This document shows positions 27,524-40,143 of a stretch of 64,000 nt of DNA, piece after piece. The number at the start of each line of letters is the position of its first letter. Within the stretch, counting starts at the first letter, position 1. A model generated the notes under the pieces. That model searched no databases. It had not been told where the DNA came from and saw only the letters and a program-made list of their open reading frames with translations. Source of the stretch: Coemansia sp. RSA 487 (Eukaryota; Kickxellomycota; Kickxellomycetes; Kickxellales; Kickxellaceae); assembly GCA_027577595.1 (NCBI GenBank), contig JANBRJ010000011.1, positions 124,001 to 188,000 of the forward strand, given 5' to 3'. The translations under genes were made by a program, and so were the position numbers.

Positions 27524-30500
27524 ATGTGGCCGTCCGCATGGTCCTTTACCATGCCCTCTTGGGCTGCCTCCAACTCGCTACAGAAGCGCTTGGTCAAATT
27601 CCTTTTACGGAGAACGGTTGGACAGTTCCTCAAGACCGACTTCGACGACGAGAACCTTGATGTGCAGCTGAGCGGTGGACAAGTGCGACTGAAGAACGTA
27701 GAGCTTTCAGAAGAGGCAAGTAGCTATGGGCTTTAACCAAACACACTCCTCACCCGATAACCAAGGGAGCTGCATCTAAAAATAAGCGAAATTTCTCTGG
27801 TTTGTTTGAACCCATTTTACTGTATGATTGGTTGTTCCCCTATATGTAGGTTCTTAACGACGCCATTGCAGACCTGCCTATTGTCGTTAGCAGCGGAACA
27901 ATTGGCTTAATATCCGTGTCAGTGCCCTGGACGCAGCTGTGGACCGGCCATTGTGAGCTGCAAATAGAGGAATTGGTCATAAAGACGAAGCTTGACAGCG
28001 AAGCTGAAAGCGACCATGCTAGCTCTTCGGTGGCAGAGTCTGATATCATGAACGCTTACGGCGAAACTGGCAAACAGCGCTCGGCGCGAACCAACATGGT
28101 CGAGTCCATTGTGGGTACAGACGGCGGAGCTTCGATTCTGGCATCATCTGTATTTATTGCTGATGACTTTCTGCGTGCCGAAACGCTGGGATATGGCGAA
28201 AAAGACGAGATTTTTATCAACAAGGACGTCGAGCGTCTCATCGCTAATGCCTACGAGGAAAAGGCGCAGTTTAATCGCTCGCGTAGTAAAGCAGCATCCA
28301 AACAGACCGACAAAGCAAGCTCCAGCCGTGTCCATCCCACGCGTTCGGGGAGGGAGGACCATCCATTGTCTCCTGGCAATGAATCGAACGATGACGAAGA
28401 TGCCTTTGAGGAATGCAGCGATTCCTTGCCGCACCCTGGGTCTCCAGGGGGCTCGGTGAAGGGGCTGCAGGTGGTCAGCGAGATGGTCGATAGAATCATA
28501 TCTGCGATAAACATACATATCTACAAGGTTTCTGTCGAATGCGATGTGGTAACTTGCGATGAGCATGGCAGAGATGTGGTAAACACATTGAAGTTGGCAA
28601 TCGACAGTCTGACTTTCCTTGACGAAAAGCCATCTCGCAAAGAAAAACCGGCCTCGTCTCGTGGCAGTACAAGTAAACACGCTCATTCCGGCCACAGAGG
28701 CTCGTCAAATAAAAGCAAGAGCGGCACTGCCACCAGTAGCGGCAGCGCAAGCTCTGACAGCTCTAGCGGCGCTGGACGTGACCATCCGGCAGGTATCGAA
28801 TACAAGGTCGTAAAGTTCCGTACTCTGCAAAAGCTTGCTGAAATTAAGGGTCTTCGCGTTACAATTCAATCGAAGTCGTTGGCCTCTTTGAGTCAAGAGG
28901 GGCCGCATGAAAAGAATGGCATGGAAGATGCGCTTTTGTCAGGATTCAACACCCCGATCCAGGCCCATCTGCGTATCCACCGTCGCATGCCGTTCTCAGA
29001 ACTTGCTCCAGTCCAGCCGAAGCATTCGAAGAAAGATGGCCGCAGAGGAAGCACTGAGGAGTCTGTGTATTTGGGGCCAATGCCAGGCGAGTTTCGTGAA
29101 GCCAAACCTAGCGAGCCCCATCCGATACCACAAATGCCGCTGGTATTTGCAGAAACCAGCGAATCACGGGCTCAAAACAACCTGGACGAGGACGCAACGA
29201 CCAGCGGATGGGATGTATGCCTAGAGATGGGCGATGTCGCCTGCATTGCGACAAAGGAGCAGCTGGCTGTTGTTCTGGATATCGCAATGGCTGTTGCGCC
29301 GCTAGTTAAGCTGAATGCCGAGCGCCACGCGATGGTCAGCAGATACCGGGGAAACGCCCAGGAAAAGGTACTTGGGCTTGCAGAGGAGCTGGTGCCGCAG
29401 CTGGCCCGATGGGTAAGCATGGGCTGCAAGCACGCGTACATCGTGGTTGTGCCGCAGAAAACGTCTCTTCTCGATGGATGGGAGAACAGCAGCCTTGCTG
29501 TCCTGAGACTGAAGCTTGAAACAGTGAAGCATCTTGCACTGTATGCCAAGGGAATAGGCGCCAAATGGGAGAGCATCCCTCTAGAGCCCCAGTTTTCCGA
29601 GTCGCTGCCTCAGTCGCCAACGGGAGTTCCAATCGTTAGACCAGACAGCGCGCCGCCAGGGACATCTACGTCCTATATGGATACCAAGCGCTGGGCGGCC
29701 ATGGCTCACGAGGCTGTAGGTTACGCTAGAGAAAAAGGCAAGACCAGAGGCGATGTCAACCCGGATAAAGGAGGCGAGGTCACTATAAACGCATATGTGC
29801 ATAGTATTAGCCTGTATGACAACGATCCACAGTGCTACCCTGTTGTACGTCAGCTTGTGGAAATTGACAGGTCGCTTTTTGCGTCAGACCATCAGAGTAC
29901 TTGGCAAGCGGCTTTGAAGCACAGGCACAAGAACGCTGAAAAGTATGATGTTTGGGTCATGTCGTCAAAGACCGACCTGGCCTTAACAGTGAATGTTGGG
30001 CCTGTGGTTTTTGCTTTGAATAAGGAGCTCTCTGATCGTCTGGCAATATACCAGGATGTGTTCAACAAAATCACGCCTTTGTCATCGGAAGCTGCTCGTA
30101 TGCCCGAAGAGGAGCCAGTGCGGCAAGAGTCAGGAGCTCACTATGGCAACGATGTCACAGACTCTATCGAGCGGCTGATGAGGAATCTCACGCTGCAAGA
30201 CGTGCAGAAGGCTCCCTCGAACATTGCTGTTTGTAGTCCACTTATTCGTACGTGGATCCAGCTACCGACGACCACTGCAAATTCAGGGTCGCATGACCAT
30301 AGCGAGCTATCAACCAGTGGCATGCAGAGCCGTTCGCACAGCAAAGACGAGCAGCCAGCGCCAGGGCATTTCTGCATTGATGCCGTCGATGCAGTGATAA
30401 CCAATATAGTCAATGGCGTAGCAACCAGCAGCCAGGCTAGAGACGAGGTCCCTGATGGACACATGCGGCTTCCACATATTCAAGAGCTTCTCGAGTCCCG

Positions 30501-33500
30501 CAAGAATGTCACCGGATCTGGAATTAGGGTAGAGTGTGAGGACCTGCATTTTTACATCCAATCGATAGAAGGCGGAAGCAGCATCGATCATGTTGCGTCA
30601 GTCCATGGACCATCGAATGTATTTGAAAACATTCGTGACGCTGTGTCAACTCCAAGACCACATATAGAGATAACGACGGTCGCCAACAGCAGTCGCTTTA
30701 ACACAGAAACCAGCTGGAAGCACCCGCCTGCATTTGATGCGTTCACTGCGATCAATGACGATATCCGCGTGCGAATGGCGCCTGAAACAGAGCTATCAAC
30801 ATCGTTGGAGTTTGAGCGGCAGGCGGTCGAGCAGTCACGGCTTGTGATTTCCTGCCATCTTCCAGAGTCCAATATTGCCCTCGATAGAGCGATCTATCAC
30901 CGGCTTAACGCGGTGCTCAACGAATTTATGCTCTGGCAATCGATCCAAGAGCAAAAGAGCACCGATGGTACAGACTATGCGGATGAAGAAGCTAAAGACG
31001 GCTCTGGGATGAGTGTCGCGGTTCTGGTTGATATGCCGCAGATGGTCGCAAGCATAAGGACAGGCGGCGATATTCAGGGTGCTGGCGACTTTGGTAGCGA
31101 AGGAAACCCAATGGCTGCCAGCATATCGATTCCGCCCAATCATCCATCCAACGCACGTAAGAACGCCGCCTACCACGCAGCAAACCAGACTCGCAACCTC
31201 CTGGGCGATGGAGAGTCGCATCGAGTAAGGCTTACAAACACCCAAGCCTTCATGTCGAATGCCCTTGTGGAAAAGGGGAAGATGTATATCAGCGCAGAGG
31301 CAAACCAAATGCGGCTTTCTTCATTTATAGACAACCAGGAAGTCGAAGCGGTGGTTAGCCATACATTTGCCACATCCGAATCGCCTATATTAACGCCGCA
31401 GTTTTCTCTGTATATGCTCACGTCCTCGTCGATTGCTGAGGAGTCAGAGATTGTGGTCAAGGCTGCGTGGACTACATTCGATTACCAAAGCGAATCGTCA
31501 TGCTTCCGAGACCTCGAGTCGTTCTTTAGTTCCTCAGGAACGTCTGGCATGGTTCAGCCTCCACCAAAACCGATGCGTCTCTCGCTCAATGTACAGAACT
31601 CGTCGTTTAGATGGACTCCAGGCCTTGATCCAGCAATAAACAGCGCAGTGATTTCTTTAAACAGCCTGTCTGTTATAGTTGGTATCAACACGCCTGCTGC
31701 TGACCGTGACAACGAAGAGCTGCACTACTATGTCGAAGGTCTCTCTGTCTTTGGTAGATCGGCGGATTCTTCTGCCTCTGTTCCTGTGGATGTGTCGAGT
31801 GATGCATGGGTGTCGACTGGAAGGTTTTGGAAGGACCATGGATACTCGGTGCTTGTGCACATGGATCTAGTCGATATGTCGTCGAATTCCAGGGAAGGCG
31901 ACGACGGTCCGCTTGTTGATTTGAAGCTGTACAGCGAGGCGCTTGTTTTGGATGCGTGTGCTGACTCGTTGGGCTCGCTGCCACTTCTCGCAAAGGGGCT
32001 TGCCAAAGAGCTGGGCGCAGATATCGATATACAAGACGAATACCGCATCAACGAAGCTCGTGCGAAAAGAAATCGCAGAATGAGTCCGCAGGTCATTGGT
32101 CAAGTATCTGACGATATATTCGGCGACATAGAGGATGATGCGTTTGCTGCTTCTACACCGACACCATTCGGCGGCGGTCGTAACATTCCGGGAGCTTCTG
32201 CTTCTCGACGTTCAAGCATGATGCACGTAGCATCATCGCACAGTGCTGGTGATGACTATAGCTTTACTCACGACTTTGAGAATGGTCAGGACGACATTGA
32301 TATGCTGCTGGTCGACGAGTACTTTGCTCCCAACGAGCCGCCAGACGATGCAGATGAATACGAGGTCGTTGGAGGTAAAGCTCTGTCGCCGACATCGCCA
32401 AAGCATCCAACATACTCGCGGCGTAGACAGTCTGCTGGCCACAACAGTATTTCAAGCACTTCAAGCAAGCATCGAAACAAGCAGCAACAGCTATACACAA
32501 CCTCGTCGCGGTCACCAAACGATAAAGCCCAGCCTAGTATCATCTCTCCTAGAAAGCCATTAGACATAAAGCCGGCACCTGGACATACACTAAATAGCAA
32601 GCGGGCTGCTGGTAAGGCTACTGCTGGGAGTGGTGACTATGACAGCATCGATGGCTTCAACATGAGCGATGAAAACGAGTTTGGTATTGACGACTGTGTG
32701 AATATGGACAGCGGCAGCGATATTCTGTCGGCTGATGACGACATGGATTTTTTGCCAAGTTCCAGATCCCCTGGATATGGGCGGCGAGGCCCTAGTCCCA
32801 ATCACCGTTTCAAGCTTCAGAACCGTTTGCCTGGACAGCAGTTTGCCGGCGATGATTCGGTGCTTCTGGAGCCAGAATTTCCAGCGCCTACATTTATCCC
32901 ACGTACCAGTGGCTCCAGGCAGCCATCACGAGCGTCCACCGCCATCGACATACTCGGATCTAATCGGTTCATCAATGCGCCGGTGATTGTGACTATTCCT
33001 GAAGAACCCCACGAATCAACGACCGATGATGCATCAGGAGATGCCACGGAGGCCAGTGAGCTGAAGGATGAAGCAAAACCCAAAGCGTTTGGCATAATCG
33101 ACAATTACTTCAAGACGCCTGCTGCAGGTGAATTGTCATCGGAGGATGGCGATCTTTTGGTCAATGGCAGCAAGACAGTTTTGCGGCTCGCGCTGGACAT
33201 TGCTAGAGTGGAAGTGAATCTACACTCGGGTCAGGATTGGTTCGAGTCTGTGGAGCCCACAGCAAGAGCATCGCCGATAGATCCTGGCTACATGCCATCG
33301 TACATGGACCGCTTTGACGATAGCATAAGTACTGATGGCGCAGGAACTACTGGTTCAAGGAAAGGGCGTGTTTCTGCCAGTATGCCTGAACGCCGTGTTT
33401 CTCTTGATTTTTCCAACAGCCCGCTTGGATCTCCGCATTCGCCGTATAGGCAATCGAGAGCACCACAACATCAGCAGCAACAGCAGTCACGCTCGCAAAG

Positions 33501-35328
33501 GCGCTCGGTTAAGCCAAAGATCGAGTTGCATGCAACCCATGTCCACGCCGAATACAGACACTATTCAGAAGCGTCTAAAACCGCATGTGACTTTGGAGTC
33601 AATGTAAGCATTCTAGAGATTCTGGATCAGCTTGAGTCTTCGGAGTGGTCAAAGTTCCTCACACGAAGACGCGAGCCCAAGACAGGGTTGCCAGCAACAC
33701 TACACTCTCTAGCTACTGTGCGTAACCGACAGTTGCTTATTTCAGGCACGGCTGATTCTGACCGAGTGACCGGCAGCTCCATGCGCCACCAAAAGTCTGG
33801 CAGGTGGCCTGATAGCAGTGTTGAGCCGATGATTTGCATCCAGGTTGAATCTGTGCGGCCATACGACTCGCTCAAGACCGAAGAGCTGCGTGTTGATGTT
33901 GAGGTTAGTCCGTTGCGGTGTTATATCCACCAGGATGCGCTCGATTTCTTGATAAGCTTTTTCGAGACTGCGGAGCGCCGTTCTCTGGCTTTGTCCGGTG
34001 TCAAGAATGCAGATGCCAAGGAAGATGGAGCTAGAGGGGCTGGGATGGCTGCGCAGCGCGACAGAGTGTTTGGGCAATGGGGCTCGAAAGGCGCCAACCA
34101 GCCTTACTTCCAGATCGTCAGAATTGCGCCGCTGAATGTCATTTTTGACTACAAGCCTCGCAAGATACGTGGACTGTCTGCAGGAAGCGGCGGTGGCAGC
34201 AGCGGCGGCAAGCCTAGTAGCGTGGATGGCAAGCCAGGAGCTGAATCATCGAAAACAACAGGCGCAATAAAATCTGGATCGCCAGGGTATAGCAAGCCAG
34301 TAGAGCTGCTTAACCTGTTCCCTCTGGAAGACGCCGAGATGACTTTGAGTACGGTGAAGGTCCGAGGAGTGGCGGGGATTTCAAAGCTTGTGCGTGAGCT
34401 TGGTAAAGCATGGCTTCCACATCTTACACAAACGCAGATTCCTGGTGTGGTGTCTGGGCTGACGCCGCTGCGCTCCTTGGTTAACATTGGGTCTGGAGTC
34501 GCTGATCTTGTGATTCTACCTATCGAACAGTACCGCAAAGATGGGCGCCTGGTCCAAGGAATCAAGCGTGGTGCGCAGGCGTTTGCGCGAACAACCACGC
34601 TGGAGGCGCTCCAACTTGGCGCCAAGGTTGCGGTCAACGCACAGACACTGCTTGAGCAAGCAGGCGATATTCTTAACGTCGATGTGAACAACTCTGGCGA
34701 TTCCGGAGGCAGTGGACCACACTCGCACGATAGCAGCTGGCCGGATGGCGCTGGCGGACACACACCGCATTCGCTGGAAGCGGCTGCTGGCATAGGGGGT
34801 GCGCAGCGGCAGATCGAGGTTGATCTGGCTGACTGGCCTGACTACATGTCAGTCGATGGCCATGGGATTGCAAGCATCGCAGGCACAGAGTACAGCATGG
34901 CTTCCGGTAGCGGTGGTGGATCTGGATCGCGAGCGCGGCGCGGCAGCTTCAACCGGAGCAAGTACGCACGCCAGCCAGAGAACTTTAGCGAGGGCATGCG
35001 GCAGGCGTACACTAGCCTGCGTAGCAATATGGGCAGCGCAATGCAGACGATCCTGGCGATTCCGGTCGTTGTACAAGAGTCTACTGTGGACGATGAGGAC
35101 GAATACGCTGGCGATGGGACGTCTGGGCGGACGCCAGTGCATGGATCTGTTAGAGCAGTCGTGCGTGCGGTGCCGGTGGCCGTGCTAAAGCCAATGATTG
35201 GCGCGACTGAAGCCGTTTCAAAGACGCTTCTCGGGCTCCGCAACACCATGGAGCCGTCGCGTCGCGGCCAACTTGAAGACAAGTACAAGAGCCGAAGCCT
35301 GGGCGCCAAGAAGAGCTACCCGTCGTAA
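27524..35328 (+). CDS. ATG2: Autophagy lipid-transfer protein Atg2, two exons with a GC-AG intron
   Basis: Atg2 is a rod-like bridge that moves phospholipids from the ER to the growing phagophore, working with Atg18 and Atg9. Exons are 27524-27715 and 27850-35328; the phase-0 intron uses a GC donor (GAG|GCAAGT) and TAG acceptor. The product is 2556 residues, longer than most fungal Atg2 (1600-2200). The N-terminal chorein region shows LQKRLVKFLLRRTVGQFL and LDVQLSGGQVRLKNVEL. The C-terminal ATG2-CAD block (about 2210-2350) has VRGVAGISKLVRELGKAW, SLVNIGSGVADLVILPIEQY and GIKRGAQAFARTTTLEALQL; a final stretch repeats that lipid-binding pattern. Extra length comes from Ser/Gly/Asp-rich linkers, for example about 1440-1720. 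COX4 follows on the same strand. Confidence 0.95.
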
Positions 35329-35802
35329 TGATCTGCTATTTTCAATGAGTCTAGATCTTTTTTCCATCACATCTGTTAACAATGGATTTTGCTCTATTAG
35401 TGTTGGGGGGAGGGAAAGCGTGATGTGCTGAGTTAAATGGCATGTTTTTTTTTGACATGTGGGGAAATTGTTTTAAATTTTTCTTCTCTTTCGATTCCAG
35501 CTAGCTAAACTGTTTTTTTGCTATCCTTGTTTTATCAGCCTTTTTGTTTAGTTAATTTGAGTTTTCAAGAAAAGGTACACTCGCTTTTATGATTAATATG
35601 CTATGATAAATTTTCAGAGGACATTAGAACGATCGCATAGAGAAACAGAGGAGAGTGCGCTTGAGATATGGATAAGACAAATCGGGCGTCTAATCAGCAA
35701 CGAATCCAACAATAATTCTAACACATTTATTTTGAATCCTTGTGCTGTTTGTCAATTTGCTCCTTGTAGTTTCTTTTAGTAAAAAAAAGATAGAAAGATA
35801 AA
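35329..35802. other. ATG2-COX4 intergenic region
   Basis: About 470 AT-rich bases with the ATG2 3' UTR and the COX4 promoter. No gene, repeat or clear motif is visible. Confidence 0.5.
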
Positions 35803-36315
35803 ATGTTTAACGCAGTTCGTCGCAGTCTTATCAGCAAGAGCATTGGCAGTCCCGTTGCAGTCGCAGCACGCTTCAACGCAACGCGTTCGATGGCACGCGG
35901 CTTCAGCGCCTGCGCCGTGCGTCTCAGCGACAGCCACGAGAAGCCGCCCATGAACATTGGACCAGGGGCGCCAGCCGACAGCGTCCCGACGAACTTTGAT
36001 CAGTCCACGGGAGCCGAGCGCGCCGAGCATCTTGCGGCAATGGAAGGCAAGGAGTACTTTGACATGGGCCCCCTTGTGCTTGAGAAGAAGGGCACTAAGG
36101 CGGATCCCACCATTGTACCGTCGGGCGCGGCGTCGCGTATCGTCGGATGTAACGGCGCCCCAAATGAGGACCATGAGCTGCTGTGGATCCTCGTCGAGCG
36201 TTCCCGCGGCATCACCCGTTGCCCAGAGTGCGGCAACGCTTACAAGCTCTCGGAGGAAGGCTTTGACCCGAAAAACCTAAAGCCGGCTTCGCATGGCGAC
36301 TATCACGGATTCTGA
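35803..36315 (+). CDS. COX4: Cytochrome c oxidase subunit 4 (mammalian Vb type), mitochondrial
   Basis: A nuclear-encoded structural subunit of respiratory complex IV on the matrix side. The 170-residue precursor has an Arg/Ser/Ala-rich presequence (about 1-42, no acidic residue until D43). The mature part carries the zinc site C116, H124, C140, C143 (VGCNGAPNEDH and CPECG), the ligand set of yeast Cox4. The GMP-like YFDMGPLVLEKKGTKADPTIVPS segment and the terminal SHGDYHGF match the family. Length compares with 155 in yeast. No intron. It converges on the SSB gene 383 bp away. Confidence 0.96.
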   Translation: MFNAVRRSLISKSIGSPVAVAARFNATRSMARGFSACAVRLSDSHEKPPMNIGPGAPADSVPTNFDQSTGAERAEHLAAMEGKEYFDMGPLVLEKKGTKADPTIVPSGAASRIVGCNGAPNEDHELLWILVERSRGITRCPECGNAYKLSEEGFDPKNLKPASHGDYHGF

Positions 36316-36698
36316 GGGAACTTTATGCGTGTGTCTTTCCCTCGCTTTCGTTTAGCTATCTTTTTTTTGTAGAAGGGAATATTCGAACTATAAATGTATT
36401 GCAAAAACAGTCTGTCCTGTTTCTCGTAACACTAGTCACCGTTATAGGTAGGTTACAAATTTTGTAGCTAACAATACCAAGGATATTCTCAAAAAGCAGC
36501 TTATGATCGAATAGCTTGCATCCATCCCTTCAACAGAAATCAGGTGCTCTGCCAACATCATCAATCAAAGCAAGCCCCCGAATAATGGTTTTGTTTGGAG
36601 TATTTATAGAACTAGATAAAGAAATGAGTGAGGGAAAGAAGCATAAGCTTTTTTATTTTCGATTGTGGAAGCAGCGAAAAAGACACAGAGGAGTCTCT
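36316..36698. other. COX4-SSB1 convergent 3' region
   Basis: About 380 bases holding the two 3' UTRs. No gene is visible. Confidence 0.5.
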
Positions 36699-38561
36699 TT
36701 AACGGCGACCCTGCTGCTTGTTAGCAGCCTGGAATGCACGTCTGAAGGTGAGGTCGAGCTTCCTCTTGGCAGCGTCAAGGGCAGCCTTGTCAGAGGAGCC
36801 GTTGGTGTCAAGGCACTCGAGGGCTTCGCCCAGGGCAGCCTCCAGATCGTCACGGTCCCTGCGTCTCAAGCGCGACCCGACGCCGATATCAGAGATGGTG
36901 GACTCGATCTGGTGGATCGAGGCCTCGAGGTCGTTCTTTGCCTGGATGGCCTCCTCGCGGCCCTTGTCCTCCTCCTTGTGCTTCTCGGCCTCAGACACCA
37001 TGCGCTCGATGTCGGCGGCAGACAGATGGCCGGTGGCGTTGGAGATGGTGATGTTGGCCTTGCGGCCGGATGCCTTGTCCATGGCGGTGACCTTGAGGAT
37101 ACCGTTGGCATCGATGTCAAAAGTGACCTCGAGCTCCGGAGTACCGCGCGGCGCAGGGATGATGCCGTTCAGGTCAAAGTTACCAAGCAGGTTGTTCTCC
37201 TTGGTCATGACGCGCTCGCCCTCGTAGATGGGGAACTCGACGCTGGTCTGGTTATCGGCAACCGTGGTGAAGACGCGCTGCTTGTTGGTGGGGATCGGGG
37301 TGTTGCGGGGAACAACCACGCCCATGACTCCGCCTTGCATCTCAACACCGAGCGACAGAGGCACGACGTCGAGCAGAAGAAGGTCCTCGGTCTTGGAGGC
37401 GTCGGCGGTGCCGGTGAGAACGGCGCCCTGGACGGCAGCACCGTGGGCAACGGCCTCGTCGGGGTTGATGGACTTGTTCAGCTCCTTGCCGTCGAAGAAC
37501 TCCTGGAGCATCGACTGGATCTTGGGGATACGCGTGGATCCACCGACAAGCACGATGTCGTCGACCTCGGTCTTGGCGACAGAGGCGTCCTTGAGGACCT
37601 GGGAAACGGGGTCGATGGTCTTCTGGAAGTGCGCCGAGTTGAGCTCCTCGAACTTGGCACGCGTAATGGTGGCCTGGTAGTCAACGCCATCGAAGAGCGA
37701 GTCGACTTCGATGGTGGTGCGGGCAAGCGACGACAGCGTACGCTTTGCGCGCTCGCAAGCGGTGCGCAGACGGCGGAGGGCGCGGGCATCGCCGGTGATG
37801 TCCTTCTTGTTCTTGCGCTTAAAGTCCTCCTTGAAGTGCTCGACTAGGGTGTTGTCAAAGTCCTCACCACCAAGATGCGTGTCACCGGCAGTGGCCTTGA
37901 CGGAGAAGATGCCGCCGGCAATGCTGAGCAGCGACACATCGAAGGTACCGCCTCCGAGATCGAAGATGAGCACCTTGCGCTCCTCCTTCTGCTTGGAGTC
38001 CAGACCGTAGGCGATGGCGGCGGCGGTGGGCTCGTTGATGATGCGGAGCACCTCGAGACCGGAGATGGTTCCGGCGTCCTTGGTGGCGTTACGCTGGGCG
38101 TCGTTGAAGTAGGCGGGCACGGTGATGACGGCCTTCTTGACGGTCTTGCCAAGCTTGGACTCGGCGACCTCCTTCATCTTGATCAGGACCATGGCAGAGA
38201 TCTCCTGCGGGCTGTAGGTCTTTGCCTCGCCCTGGAACTGGACCTCAATGTACGGCTGCTCGCTCTTCTCAATGACCTTGAACGGCCAGTTCTTGGTGTC
38301 ACGCTTGACCGAATCGTCGTCAAAGCGGCGGCCGATGAGACGCTTGGCGTCGAAGACGGTGTTGTGCGGGTTCATGGCCGACTGGTTCTTGGCGGCGTCA
38401 CCAACGAGACGCTCGCTGTCGGTGAAGGCAACGTACGAGGGCGTGGTGCGGTTACCTTGCTCGTTGGCAATGATTTCGACACGCTCGCCCTCCCAGACGG
38501 CAACACACGAGTAGGTGGTACCCAGATCGATACCGATGGCTCCCGAGAACTCTTCAGACAT
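36699..38561 (-). CDS. SSB1: Hsp70 chaperone, ribosome-associated SSB type
   Basis: A 620-residue intronless Hsp70. The ATPase domain has [37 protein letters not shown] and [13 protein letters not shown]. Several traits favour the SSB class, which binds nascent chains at the ribosome, over SSA: a start of form [38 protein letters not shown], a [20 protein letters not shown] segment, [20 protein letters not shown], and a tail ending in NKQQGRR rather than EEVD. Length fits Ssb1 (613), not SSA (about 640). Codons are strongly biased to C/G endings, as expected for very high expression. Its promoter carries two identical GAAAATTTTTT tracts, resembling the RRPE growth element. SSA is the alternative, judged less likely. 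Confidence 0.9.
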   Translation of the reverse strand: MSEEFSGAIGIDLGTTYSCVAVWEGERVEIIANEQGNRTTPSYVAFTDSERLVGDAAKNQSAMNPHNTVFDAKRLIGRRFDDDSVKRDTKNWPFKVIEKSEQPYIEVQFQGEAKTYSPQEISAMVLIKMKEVAESKLGKTVKKAVITVPAYFNDAQRNATKDAGTISGLEVLRIINEPTAAAIAYGLDSKQKEERKVLIFDLGGGTFDVSLLSIAGGIFSVKATAGDTHLGGEDFDNTLVEHFKEDFKRKNKKDITGDARALRRLRTACERAKRTLSSLARTTIEVDSLFDGVDYQATITRAKFEELNSAHFQKTIDPVSQVLKDASVAKTEVDDIVLVGGSTRIPKIQSMLQEFFDGKELNKSINPDEAVAHGAAVQGAVLTGTADASKTEDLLLLDVVPLSLGVEMQGGVMGVVVPRNTPIPTNKQRVFTTVADNQTSVEFPIYEGERVMTKENNLLGNFDLNGIIPAPRGTPELEVTFDIDANGILKVTAMDKASGRKANITISNATGHLSAADIERMVSEAEKHKEEDKGREEAIQAKNDLEASIHQIESTISDIGVGSRLRRRDRDDLEAALGEALECLDTNGSSDKAALDAAKRKLDLTFRRAFQAANKQQGRR

Positions 38562-39138
38562 TGTTAAAGGTATTTTTGTGATGTTCTTGGTTTAAGAAAA
38601 AAAAGTTTTTTTGCTTACAAGAGTAAAAGCTAAGCCTGTTGAAGAATATAGGTTCAACAAAAGCACAAGAAAAAAAAAGACAAGGAAAAAACAAGCCGCG
38701 AAGAAAAGGAATCTTTACATGAAAAGAAAATTTTTTAAGAGATCGTTTCCACCAGAAGCTCTTTATACCCCCCCCCCGTTTTTTACATGTTTCGTTCCTT
38801 CATGGAGCATTTGAACCGTGGTCGTTCTTGTGCGAAGAAAAAAAGTATCTTGCGCGAAAAAGAACGAAAATTTTTTATTTTTACCCAACAAAATTAACGG
38901 TGATTGGGATCCAGCGAATTTGACATGCCAGGCAAATCACCGCCCAGCAAGCTGTTATCATCTTTGAGCTTTAAAACTGTACACATGTGATCGGAAAGTA
39001 GCCCTGCTTCCCCCTCCCCAAAAAGCAAAACAGTGGTGTTCAGCGGAGGGAAGCAAAGAGACTGTTGGTCTGTGTTAAGCTTAACTTCCTGGTGCTGCCG
39101 AATGAAAGAGCAGCCACCACTTGACTGGCTCCGCCGGC
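38562..39138. promoter_or_regulatory. SSB1 promoter region with paired GAAAATTTTTT tracts and a C run
   Basis: The same 11-mer GAAAATTTTTT lies at 38726-38736 and 38866-38876; read on the gene's strand it contains AAAAATTTT, the core of the fungal RRPE element. A 10-base C run lies at 38768-38777. No consecutive nGAAnnTTCn heat-shock array is visible, in line with growth-regulated rather than heat-induced SSB genes. The far end holds the 3' UTR of the RRN5-like gene. Confidence 0.4.
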
Positions 39139-40143
39139 TCAGACAGCACCATCACTGCATTCGTCGTCAGAGAAAAGTCCGTCTGATGAAGATGGCGAAT
39201 CGCAGCAGTAGGCAGGATCGTCGTAAACAACAAAGCCTAGTAGATTCGGCGACTGGCTCGGCTTGGAAGCATCATCGGCATCAGTGTCCGGGTCCTCCTC
39301 TTCCTCTTCTTCCTCCTCCTGTATGTCAGAGCTGCCAGATTCGTCTACGCTCGTCTGTGTCTCTTCCGACAGGTCAACGTACTTGTCCAGTAGGTTGCTG
39401 AATGTCTGCATCGTCGACTTGTCCGTCCGGCAACCACAAGCCGCCAGTGCTTCCCTGGTGATAGCCTCGCCAACCTTGAGGTTCTTTGATGTGTATCTGT
39501 TGGTGGGCGTGGATGCGACCTTTGTCCGGACGATGATATCGCCAACGACGTTTTGGACAAACTCAATCAAGTAAGCATAGAGCTCGCCTATGACATCGAT
39601 ACCAATGGTGGCATGATCTGCACCAACCGTGATGGATGCCAACAGCCTTGCAAAGCGTCTGTTAAGCATCATGCCTCTGGAGACCCTTGGCAGCACGATT
39701 CCCTTCATTTGCTCCTCTTGCTTGCCGTGTTCCAGCTGACCATCTGGTTCTTGTTGCTCCGGCCCCTGTCTTTCCAGTAAGATTTCTTTCTTACGGATGA
39801 CTGTTTCTGATAGCGGCTCTTCCTTCGCTATGGCTAGTTCGTCGGCTTCAATCACGTCTCTGTCTGCCAACTTGAGTCGCTTGTGGCGGGTCTTGGGCGT
39901 GTCCAGCGCGGCGGCCCAGAACTCCATGTGGTCTAGGAACTCGGCGACCTGGCGCAGTGTCTTTGTGTGGCCCAACCGCCGCACAATCGACATTGCCGAT
40001 ACACGGCCGTGCTTCAGTATGTCAAACACTTTCTCCTTTTCATCATCCGTCCATACTTCCGTTCTGTTGTGAAGAGCTGGCAATGTTGGTGTATTGGGGT
40101 CTTCTACCGTTGATCGTGTGCGTTTATGAGTGGCAATGTCCAT
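39139..40143 (-). CDS. RRN5: RRN5-like SANT protein (RNA polymerase I UAF subunit candidate)
   Basis: A 334-residue protein; start ATG at 40141-40143, the first ATG in frame. Residues 31-73 form a SANT domain with the distinctive WTDDEKEKVFDILKHGR then TKTLRQVAEFLDHMEF, close in pattern to yeast and fission yeast Rrn5. A helical region around 165-225 (VGADHATIGIDVIGELYAYL, VQNVVGDIIVRTK) looks like a histone fold, also an Rrn5 trait, and the C-terminus is acidic (Glu run near 280) and Ser/Asp-rich. Rrn5 with Rrn9, Rrn10, Uaf30 and H3/H4 forms the upstream activation factor of rDNA transcription. Divergence is high, so the call rests on architecture. Another SANT-histone-fold factor remains possible. 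Confidence 0.6.
   Translation of the reverse strand: MDIATHKRTRSTVEDPNTPTLPALHNRTEVWTDDEKEKVFDILKHGRVSAMSIVRRLGHTKTLRQVAEFLDHMEFWAAALDTPKTRHKRLKLADRDVIEADELAIAKEEPLSETVIRKKEILLERQGPEQQEPDGQLEHGKQEEQMKGIVLPRVSRGMMLNRRFARLLASITVGADHATIGIDVIGELYAYLIEFVQNVVGDIIVRTKVASTPTNRYTSKNLKVGEAITREALAACGCRTDKSTMQTFSNLLDKYVDLSEETQTSVDESGSSDIQEEEEEEEEDPDTDADDASKPSQSPNLLGFVVYDDPAYCCDSPSSSDGLFSDDECSDGAV

Noticed and set aside
36516-37847. Open frame of 443 codons on the plus strand opposite SSB1
   Set aside because: Long antisense frames opposite Hsp70 genes are a known by-product of biased codons (C/G third positions). The translation has Leu/Val/Asp/Gly-rich noise and no domain.
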